A model generated the notes under the pieces. That model was not told where the DNA came from and ran no database searches. It worked only from the letters and a program-made list of their open reading frames with translations. Position numbers and translations under genes: made by a program. From Knufia peltigerae (Eukaryota; Ascomycota; Eurotiomycetes; Chaetothyriales; Trichomeriaceae), in assembly GCA_030247855.1 (NCBI GenBank), contig JAPDRN010000142.1, positions 1 to 64,000 on the forward strand: a stretch of DNA of 64,000 nt. The letters are read 5' to 3'. Shown here piece by piece: positions 55,982 through 64,000 of this stretch. The stretch's first letter is position 1; each line of letters begins with the position of its first letter.

Positions 55982-58042
55982 CTTTGCGTCGTGCGTCGTG
56001 GATCAAGAATAGATGCCCAGATTTTTGATGAGTAAGGGGTTCAACATGTACGGTTCGAATGGGCGGGTCGACAGTTGCGTGACAATGTTGATGGGCAAGA
56101 CAGTGACGATCCCCCACAACAAGGTTCAAGGTCCGGAAGATTAGAGAGGTCTGAACGGCGAAGACACCAGATATAGGTAGCGCGCGCGGGACGTTACAGT
56201 TGGCAGGGGGTTTGGGATGAGGCTCTGAGACAGATACAGAGACTTGCGGTGTAGAGGAAGTAGTAGCCGTTGGTGGTGTATGGTGTGTGGTAATGGCCTG
56301 AGAGGGATGGATATAGTTCGGTCACCACCTATTTACCTGCATACATATGCGGGATCGGTCGGGGCCAGAGGGGCTATGCCTGGATTGTCGTTATTGGATA
56401 TCCGTCGTCGTGAGATGCGTGCGCCAAAATGCAATGCGAGGCGAGACGTAGTTGTTGATCCTGATGGTCAAAAAGAGTGAGGCGAGTAGGCGAGGGCGAT
56501 TGTCCTTCAGGGTCTCGACGATCGATCAGTCAACCTTGTCCTGCAAGTAATCCCTTCGCCAGGAAGGATTGATAAGGATAAAAGACGAAGTACAAAGTAG
56601 AAGGAGTGGAAGAAGAGAAGAAACAAACACAGAAGATGCACTGCAAACCTGTAGTCGTAGAGAAGAGAGTGAGTGAGATTAAAGGAAAGGAAAAGAAAGG
56701 CTGAAGAGATCCAGAGTAGAAAGGAATTCTACCAGTTGCAAGGACAAGAAAGAGAGGTACGTGTGTGTCGTGGCTCTGGCCTCGGTTCTTGTGGTTGATC
56801 ACCTACTCACACTCACAGCGATAGGCTCATGAAAGAGGCGTATTCGTAATTGCCATTGCGGATGTGCGAGAGCCGTGGAAAACCTGAGACGGTTGATGAA
56901 AGAAAGAGGAGCCATCTGTAACGAGGGTCGAATCATGCGCGAAGTCCTCGCGAGAAGCTGAAACACCAAAGTGTTGGAAATCGTCAATCCATGTCTGCCT
57001 TTGATACAAGCGAGATGGCCGTTGATTGGCCATTTCCCCCTGTGATCAGTTCAATTTGTACATGCTGGGATTACGAATAACTGTCTTGGGTGAAGAATAC
57101 GGAGCATTGGGACAGGTTACGAGAACTCACCCGTCTGTCTCTGGGATGGTGAGGCTCTCTCTCTCAACTACGATAGCCACCCCCTTCGCATATGGAAACC
57201 CTCAATACTCCGTAGTCACCTAATACTTGTCCTATTGTTGGCCCTTCGCATTCCCCGAACCATGACCGGTGAGCTAAACAGGTTCCTCAGACCCTAGTTA
57301 CACAACAAGTAACAAACTGCCAATGAATCCCTCTGGACACCCCAGTCAAATAGCATCGTCAACCCCCCCCCCCGTAAGCATGCCTCAAGCGACCTTGCAT
57401 TGCCTTGGAAAGATCAGTCTCGTCGTAAAAGACTCGGTAAAGCCCTTTACACCCTAGTAGTCGCAACTAGGCCTTCCCTAGAACCTAGTCACACTCCAGA
57501 CAAGCCTCCATGCTCCGCTCTTAGGTTCCGGTCGATCCTTAACAAGGCTTATCCTCCTCCGTGTTCCTAATCATGGGCTGGACTCTGTCGGGCAGCAAAC
57601 ACCCTAGTCGTCTGGCGCCTTGTCCAGGCTGGAAGGCACAAATTATAATCCCACCACCAGGGTAGATTAACCGCGAACAAGGGTATCGCTTAACCACTCT
57701 TTCGCACGCTGTTCCTTGCCGCTTGGCAGCTGGCAGTGGGGGTGGACTGCCCCCCCGTGGCACACACCGGTATTGACGCATCAGAGACTTCTTCACACCC
57801 GACATGAGCTGTGGATGATTGCCGCCGCTGCAAGGTTGTAAAAGCGAAATGCAGGACTTTTGGTCACAGGTCCCAGGAAAAATGCCCCTCCCATTCCCCG
57901 GTTCGAGTCAGGCGGCGCAGAGGTATCCGCAATACGCTGTTGGGTCGATATCATATGCTTGGGAAACTCTCGTCCTTCATCTATTAAACTTTGTTGTTCT
58001 GTTGCATTAGTAGACCAACTGCCGACCTGAGATCGATTCCAG
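55982..58042. other. Long intergenic region
   Basis: Two kilobases without a recognisable gene. A purine-rich segment (56560-56760) is probably the leader or flank of the membrane protein gene. A homopolymer of 11 C lies at 57363-57373, TACGGAGC at 57098 and TACTCCGTA at 57206. The part 57400-57540 is rich in CTAG repeats (CCCTAGTAGTCGCAACTAGG). No transposon ends were identified. Confidence 0.45.
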
Positions 58043-58573
58043 ATGGCGCCTGCTACCATTAAACTTCGAGATCCTCCCGAAGAGGTTCGGCAGAAGCTGG
58101 GCTTGAGTAAACAACAGTTCGACAATTTCAAGACGTTCGTCCCGACTCTGCTCGTGGACTCTCAGCCTCACCTCTCTAACCTTGTTGTAGTTATGCCCTG
58201 AACGTGCATCGAGAGTACTGTGCAGGCCATCCACATTCCAGCTGGGCTAACCAAGAGACCGTGTGGTCATCCATTCCCGAGTCCGAGAAGCAGCAAGTCA
58301 TTCAGATGCTGAAAACCATGTGCATCGACAGAAGACTTTTTCCGCCGGGATTTGATAGAACCCTTTTCGAATCCGGTTGTGAGCAGAGACTGCATCAATG
58401 CCGTAGAACCTGGCAGCAGACGGGAAGAACACGAGGCAGGGGTGCAAGAGCAGGTGCTTAGGACGATGACCCTCGAGAGGGCTCTTCTCGATAGAAGCCA
58501 GGTAAACCGCAGCTTGTGCCGACAACAGCCGAATCCTTTCGTCGAACCTTGGTCAACACTTACCATTGCCTAG
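58043..58573 (+). CDS. Small hypothetical protein, gene model uncertain
   Basis: Exon 1 (58043-58134) starts MAPATIKLRDPPEEVRQKLG after a CTGAGATCGATTCCAG leader. A 56 bp intron (58135-58190, donor GTTCGT, branch CTAAC, acceptor TTGTAG) joins it to YALNVHREYCAGHPHSSWAN and ESEKQQVIQMLKTMCIDRRL. After FDRTLFES the frame becomes low quality (GRTRGRGARAGA). A neighbouring frame continues as REEHEAGVQEQVLRTMTLER and LCRQQPNPFVEPWSTLTIA to 58573, which looks more protein-like. Joining them would need a 31 bp intron, which is too short, so either a frameshift or another structure is involved. I recognise no family. The charged helical first half looks like a genuine protein. Confidence 0.45.
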
Positions 58574-60838
58574 CCTTATATCAAGATACATGAAAGGTGC
58601 CACACTGCCGCAGCCGATTGTCAGAAACACTTGAAGTTTGAGAAGTGATCACCATCACTTGGCTCGAGCTACTGGGGAGCTGAAATAGATGTTGCGTGGT
58701 GAAGATTGGAGAGAGAGGAGAAGAAAGGAAGAGAAAAGAGTGCATAACCGGCCATCTTATATACCAACCGAACGTTGTAAAAGAAAAGAACCCCGGTCTC
58801 ACGGCGTAACAAATCAGGATGGGAGAGCCATGTTAGCCGTGGGTGATGCATGGGGGTTGAAGATCATGGGAGGAGATAGGAGACGTGAGGTGCAAGGGAC
58901 CGACATACGGCTACACCCAAGAAGGCCCTGCAGAAGCGATGGTGACTGGATGACTGCATGGGAGCGCAAGAGGAAAGTACGACATGGTGGGATCGTTTGG
59001 CCAGCATCCGTGGCCCGCTTAACCACCGCTTGCAGCCGTGTGTGGCACTTTTTGGACTTGACGGGCGAGGTGCATGTCATGCTGGCTCTCCAATTTAGAG
59101 CGCCCGGGCTTGCTGGGCTCTACCGGGATCTTCCTGTCTGGGCTGTCGGTGTTGAGGAGGCTTGGTTTCGGCCACTGCTAAATGATTAGCGGGACAGCTG
59201 TGGTGCGGACTTGAGGAGGATTGTTCATACGCACACACACACACACTTACACATACATCCATGGTCATCGTGAGATAGTCTTCAACGAGGACCCGGTTGA
59301 CGAATCAATGACCCTTAATCATGATGGGTAAAGGGTGAGCAGTGCAACAGTTGGACTCTATCTAGTCGAGACAAATCTGCCGATTTAATTTTTGCTTCTG
59401 CCAGCGCCATGCACAGTACTCAGCATGGTGCACCTCGTTCGGCAACTGGAGCTGCCGGCGCCATGCTGCAGAATACATGGGATTTGTCTGAAACGAATCC
59501 GTTTGAGAGCGCGCAAAACAAAAGCTGATGCTCCTAAAAGGGTGATCTTTGCAAAGTATTGACGAGCCCTGAGATCGAAAATGCAACGGCAATCTCGTGT
59601 CTGACGCTGGTTTGGCCGAATGCTATTCAATAACCTTGGAGCCCCGATCTGCCGATGAAATTCAAACATAGAGGCCTCAATGAGGACAGTGTTTATGTTG
59701 AGAGCAGCCAAATCAGGTGCGCCGTTTGGTTTCCGGGGCACCTCTGTATCAAAATGGATAGGTTACGCAGCCTTTCCAATGTACAGTAGTGTTTGCTCAG
59801 CCCCAGGCCCAGCAACAGGCCTATAGCTGCCGACGGAATACTGTCTTGTGTGTTCCCGGATTATAGTCCAATTCTCCGTACTGTGTTGACTGGCCAGCAC
59901 TCAGTCGGCGCACCAGGCTAACAGCAAATAGCTCCAGGCGGGAAAGCTAGCACTTTCTCGGCGATTGGACACCTGGAAGATCTTCAAGACCCCTGCTAGG
60001 AACACCTGTAATCGACAAGATGCCGTACAACTCTGCTAACTTAGTCTTGAGACCAGGTTCAATGGTTGCCGCCACGTCCGGATGGGTGTCGATTAGCGCA
60101 TTCTTGTACTCCCACACTGTGTACCTGTATCGATGAGATAAGAGCAGGGCACATGAAGGATAAGCAAGCACCCGGCAAAAGATGACCCTGTAATCGATCA
60201 GACTGATCCAAAGGTGAACAATCGAAGAACCTGCCGGGACATGATTAAGCTTGGAGATGAACCAGGTACAGCGACGGAGAACTGTATGTATTGTGACTGC
60301 AGAGTCAGTCAGCAACATTTACCCAGCAGAAGGGTAACGACGGGGACATACCGAAGAATATCGCTCCGTATATCTCTAGCAACGCGAATAGCAGTTCCAT
60401 ATACGGAGTAGTCGCAGGTAGGTAGTGCAGACACTTCGATTGATTTACCCCCGTCCATCCGTACGTAGTGCGTAGGTGAGGGCAGTACTCGTACTCGTAT
60501 AGTTCCATTCGGCGGCCCGGAGTAAAATGACGCCGCGGCCAGTGACGCAACTGCGATTTTCATCTCATCCTCATAGTTTTCCCACTCAAAGGCACATGCC
60601 CATCCACTTACCACCCAAGATTTTGTCTCATTCTACGCAGGCATTGTTTATGAAACAGCGCACAGCAGTAATATTAATATTTCATCCGTTTTGTCAACTA
60701 ATGTCAATTACACCTAAAGTCTGCTTGTTCCCAGCCGCCGGCCACCAACTGCGACCGAGAGCCTCTTCCGCTTCCCCCGAGTCTACCTCACCTTCTGCGC
60801 TGCATTGTATCCGAGTATCATGAACCCTGCCAACTGCC
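58574..60838. other. Long intergenic region, possible minus-strand small gene
   Basis: No firm gene. On the minus strand at 60126-59947 a short exon-like piece after a good acceptor reads YTVWEYKNALIDTHPDVAAT and LKTKLAELYGILSITGVPSR, followed by a stop. An upstream frame near 60560 reads MKIAVASLAAASFYSGPPNG. They may form one small gene, but the joins are not resolved. An (AC)7 tract lies near 59232. TACGGAGTA is at 60402, and a TACTCGTACTCGTA tandem near 60485. Confidence 0.35.
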
Positions 60839-63800
60839 ATGGCCGACACTCTTGCTCCGGTGGTCACGACCGCCATCGACTATCAGGACAGCCCGATTGA
60901 CAAACCACCTGCCATAACCTTTCCCTACCCAGAGAGACATGATTCTGTTGGCTCCCATTCGCAGGTCGATTCGGAAACCACACTCTACGAAGCACCACGT
61001 CGCCGGAAAGACTCAAAGAAGAGGTACTCGGACACAGTAGTCGACGAGAACGATAGGTTTCAAAGACCAATCTTAGCTGCCCACAAATTTGAGACCGAGA
61101 TATCGTATCCTGTCGCACCAAGACCTCCCGCTCCACTGATGCAGCATCGTTCCACCATAAACCAGCGAATCGCTCGAGCCTCCGAAGACGCCGCAGTCTT
61201 CAGTGAGTCCGACGGATGGTCTTCTGATGATGACGAGGGACCCACGGAACTACAGAAGTCACACACTGCGCCAGGCGACAGTGCACTTGCAAAGTCTCAT
61301 CTCAATCGTTCCCGCGTGACACCGAGGCGCTCAAACCTCAAAGTCGGTAATGAGTTTTTCCAGTCAAGAGGACGAGTTGCAAAAGATGGCAGGCTGAATA
61401 TCTCTGTTAGTGAAAAGGCAGAGACTGGTTACCTTGCGAAAGCTCTTGGGGCGACAATTAAGCGCCAACTGGGCACTCACCATGCCCAAGATCTCGAGGA
61501 CGCGGAACAGGCAAAAAGGGATTTCCTGCACGCGAAGCCTCAGATTCCACGGCTCCACATTGTCATCATGGTCATTGGCAGTCGCGGTGACATACAACCT
61601 TTCCTTAGAATCGGCAAGATCTTACAAGACAAATACAACCATAGAGTCAGGATCGCCTCTCATCCAGCGTTCAAAAAGTTTGTTGAAGAAGAAGTTGGAC
61701 TAGAGTTCTTCTCTGTCGGTGGAGATCCTGCAGAATTGATGGCCTTCATGGTCAAAAATCCTGGCTTGATCCCGTCATTCGAAACAGTCAAGACCGGCGA
61801 AGTCGGCCGGAGAAGGGAGTCCATGTACCATATGTTCCAAGGCTTCTGGAGAGCTTGCATAAACGCCACTGACGACGAGACGGATACCGCAAACTTGAAG
61901 ATGATGGGAAGCAAGCCTCCTTTTGTGGCCGATGCAATCATTGCCAATCCGCCCTCGTTTGCTCACTATCATTGTGCTGAGAGACTCAGTATCCCTCTGC
62001 ACCTGGTGTTTACGTTTCCCTACTCACCTACCCAGGCCTTTCCGCATCCTCTGGCCAATATCAAGTCCACCAATGTTGACCAGAGCTATGTCAACTACAT
62101 GTCATACCCTTTGGTCGACTTGATGACCTGGCAGGGCTTAGGAGATCTTGTCAATCGATTCAGAGTGAAGACTCTAGGTTTAGAGCCTGTCTCGACGTTG
62201 TGGGCTCCTGGTCAACTATCTCGACTGAAGGTGCCGATGACGTACCTCTGGAGTCCCAAACTCGTCCCCAAACCTGCAGATTGGGGGCCGGAGATCGACA
62301 TTGCTGGCTATGTATTTCTTGATCTTGCGTCGTCCTACAAGCCACCCACCGACTTGGCCAACTTTCTCGATCGGTCAGGAGAAGATAAACGATCTATAAT
62401 TTACATCGGGTTCGGGTCGATATCAGGGATTGATGACCCGACGGCCTTCTGTCAGATGATATTCGATGCGGTTGAAAAAGCGAAAGTCCGTGCGATAGTT
62501 AGTCGAGGCTGGGGCGGTATGGGTGATGGTATGGACAAACCAGATGGAGTCTTTCTGGTTGACAACGTACCACATGACTGGCTTTTCCCCAGAGTTGACG
62601 CAGTGGTTCATCACGGTGGCGCAGGCACCACTGCGGCAGGTTTGAGATTTGGGAAGCCAACAATGATTGTCCCTTTCTTTGGCGACCAGCCATTCTGGAG
62701 TGCCATGGTTGTTCGAGCCAGAGCCGGGGCAAAGGAAGCCCTACCACTGAAGAAACTCGACAGCGACAAGTTTGCTCAAGGCATCAAAGAGTGTCTTGAG
62801 CCAGAAGCACGAGCAAAGGCTGAAGAGATTGCCAAAGGTATTCAGGAAGAGGGGGATGGAGCTGAGAATGCCGTGGACTCTTTTCACCGAGCCTTGCCCC
62901 TGGACGGTCCTCATTCGATGCGTTGCCATATAATGCCTGACCGTGTTGCCGTCTGGAAGACCAAGCACACTTCTGTCCAGCTATCACCTCTTGCGGCGGA
63001 TGTCTTGGTGGAAAACAGGGAACTTTTATATTCGGATCTGCAGTTGCAGAAAATCCGTGAGTGGAACGACTTTCAGGGACCCGGTGAACCTATCACTGGT
63101 GCTGGCGGTGCAATTGTGCAGGCTTTTCAAGAAGCATTGCATGGACTGAGCGACATGCACGAAGAGACCAAAAAAGATATTCAAAGATTTGAAAAACACA
63201 GGCGGAAACACCAAGGAAAATCGGCCATCGATGGACTTATCCTGCCGGGGAAAATCGCTTATGCTACAAGAGGGACCAGTGTGGAGGAACAGAGAAAGGA
63301 GCATGCCCAGATAGAGCGAAACCTCAACCTTCGGGGCGATGCAGAGCCTTTCCGACTCCCGGTCATCCTTTCACGACAGGGCTCGGATGAGGCTGTCATT
63401 TTGAGCCGTTCCACAACACAGTCGTCTGTTAGAGGTCCTTCTCAAGCGGTGGTCATGATGAAACATATTGGTGGAGGTATCGGGCGATCAAGTCATGCGA
63501 TATTGTCATTACCATTCAGAATGTTGAACGCGACGGCCCTTGGTTTCCACAATGCACCCAGACTGTATGGAGACAAGACCGTGCGACCAGCGCCAAGCAA
63601 AAAGATCACCGGTCTAAGAAGTGGTATGAAGGTCGCTGTTACCGAGTGCTGGTTAGGTAATTATGATGGTGTCCTGGGATTGGTGCGCCTGCCACTGCTA
63701 GAAGTTCGCGAAACAGGGTGGCAAGGGCTTCCCAAGGGTATGGCGAAGGGCTTTGGCGGTCTTGTATTGAAACCGATCGCCGGCACGCTTGGGTTGGGGG

Positions 63801-64000
63801 CATATACTTGCAAAGGCATTCGTCACGGAGTGAAAAAAAGAATACGCGACACTGAGAGAACGGATCGATGGATCCGTAGAGCACGAATCGCACAGGGACA
63901 AAGAGATGCCGCCATTCTCAAGAACGAGAATAAGATGAACACCAATACACCAATGTACGAATATTCCCGGAGACAGGCTGAGATTGATGAGATTCGTGAT
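60839..64000 (+). CDS. Sterol 3-beta-glucosyltransferase-like protein (GT1/GT28 fold), partial at window edge
   Basis: The frame is open from the ATG at 60839 (MADTLAPVVT) to the last base, at least 1054 codons, so the 3' end is missing. The first 230 residues are charged and disordered. The glycosyltransferase N-terminal domain starts at IVIMVIGSRGDIQPFLRIGK with SHPAFKKFVEEEVGLEFFSV. The UDP-sugar-binding domain has IIYIGFGSISGIDDPTAF, VFLVDNVPHDWLFPRVDAVV and the PSPG-like HHGGAGTTAAGLRFGKPTMI with PFFGDQPFW. This is the pattern of sterol glucosyltransferases of the UGT51/Atg26 class, without the PH/GRAM domains in front. Downstream, SGMKVAVTECWLGNYDGVLG and KGFGGLVLKPIAGTLGLGAY resemble the C-terminal amphipathic region of VPS13/ATG2-type proteins, a common tail in these fungal enzymes. 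Probably membrane-associated and glucosylating a sterol or related lipid. Confidence 0.9.
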   Translation, partial: MADTLAPVVTTAIDYQDSPIDKPPAITFPYPERHDSVGSHSQVDSETTLYEAPRRRKDSKKRYSDTVVDENDRFQRPILAAHKFETEISYPVAPRPPAPLMQHRSTINQRIARASEDAAVFSESDGWSSDDDEGPTELQKSHTAPGDSALAKSHLNRSRVTPRRSNLKVGNEFFQSRGRVAKDGRLNISVSEKAETGYLAKALGATIKRQLGTHHAQDLEDAEQAKRDFLHAKPQIPRLHIVIMVIGSRGDIQPFLRIGKILQDKYNHRVRIASHPAFKKFVEEEVGLEFFSVGGDPAELMAFMVKNPGLIPSFETVKTGEVGRRRESMYHMFQGFWRACINATDDETDTANLKMMGSKPPFVADAIIANPPSFAHYHCAERLSIPLHLVFTFPYSPTQAFPHPLANIKSTNVDQSYVNYMSYPLVDLMTWQGLGDLVNRFRVKTLGLEPVSTLWAPGQLSRLKVPMTYLWSPKLVPKPADWGPEIDIAGYVFLDLASSYKPPTDLANFLDRSGEDKRSIIYIGFGSISGIDDPTAFCQMIFDAVEKAKVRAIVSRGWGGMGDGMDKPDGVFLVDNVPHDWLFPRVDAVVHHGGAGTTAAGLRFGKPTMIVPFFGDQPFWSAMVVRARAGAKEALPLKKLDSDKFAQGIKECLEPEARAKAEEIAKGIQEEGDGAENAVDSFHRALPLDGPHSMRCHIMPDRVAVWKTKHTSVQLSPLAADVLVENRELLYSDLQLQKIREWNDFQGPGEPITGAGGAIVQAFQEALHGLSDMHEETKKDIQRFEKHRRKHQGKSAIDGLILPGKIAYATRGTSVEEQRKEHAQIERNLNLRGDAEPFRLPVILSRQGSDEAVILSRSTTQSSVRGPSQAVVMMKHIGGGIGRSSHAILSLPFRMLNATALGFHNAPRLYGDKTVRPAPSKKITGLRSGMKVAVTECWLGNYDGVLGLVRLPLLEVRETGWQGLPKGMAKGFGGLVLKPIAGTLGLGAYTCKGIRHGVKKRIRDTERTDRWIRRARIAQGQRDAAILKNENKMNTNTPMYEYSRRQAEIDEIRD

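Noticed and set aside
55343..56035. 230-codon plus-strand frame opposite the four-TM protein
   Set aside because: Antisense shadow caused by GC-rich codons; the minus-strand frame has real transmembrane segments.
57363..57373. Run of 11 cytosines as a possible functional element
   Set aside because: Simple homopolymer, most likely slippage; nothing nearby supports a role.
57880..57920. GGTTCGAGTC resembling a tRNA T-loop
   Set aside because: The five bases on each side are not complementary and no cloverleaf forms.
58689..59189. 166-codon plus-strand frame rich in Arg and Trp
   Set aside because: No recognisable motif and an unnatural composition; probably chance.

Overview
The window is nuclear DNA of a filamentous ascomycete (Pezizomycotina). 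Genes are interrupted by short introns of about 45 to 120 bp with GT(A/G)NGT donors and CTAAC/CTGAC-like branch sites. Zn2Cys6 regulators are abundant, and fungal markers such as a Crh-type GPI cell-wall enzyme, Rei1 and Ufd4 are present. The regulator-rich, catabolism-rich content would suit a eurotiomycete or black-yeast-like fungus, but that placement is inference. I saw no tRNA, rRNA, CRISPR array or intact transposon. Exon boundaries were read by hand from splice signals and reading phase.

Region A (about 0.1-17.3 kb) looks like an accessory cluster: an antibiotic-biosynthesis-monooxygenase (ABM) domain protein, an eight-exon paraoxonase/arylesterase-like enzyme, a Zn2Cys6 activator, a second regulator with no visible zinc cluster, a short-chain dehydrogenase (SDR), a TRI12-type MFS efflux transporter and another Zn2Cys6 activator. 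Three regulators, one exporter and three small-molecule enzymes together suggest a secondary-metabolite or detoxification locus without a backbone synthase in view.

Region B (18.7-27.4 kb) is mostly conserved: a mitochondrial-type SDR, COQ5 and the branched-chain 2-oxoacid dehydrogenase E1 alpha subunit (head to head over 280 bp), a Crh/Utr2-like chitin-glucan crosslinking enzyme and the 60S maturation factor Rei1.

Region C (28.1-40.8 kb) holds seven catabolic-type genes: a CoA-transferase of family III, an AtuA-like protein, a GFA/CENP-V-type zinc protein, an EthD-domain protein, an SDR, an aldehyde dehydrogenase and a cytochrome P450. They read as hydroxylation, alcohol oxidation, aldehyde oxidation, CoA activation and further CoA-ester processing. 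This is the best candidate for an undescribed system in the window.

Region D (40.8-64 kb) starts with a possibly decayed gene. It continues with a putatively myristoylated Asn/Gln/His-rich protein, nicotinamide-nucleotide adenylyltransferase with a presequence-like N-terminus, the 1891-residue HECT ligase Ufd4/TRIP12, a four-TM protein with microsatellite-encoded Gly and His/Gln runs, a small uncertain gene, and a sterol-glucosyltransferase-like protein cut by the window edge. Intergenic DNA across the window carries many copies of TACGGAGTA, which no annotated feature explains.
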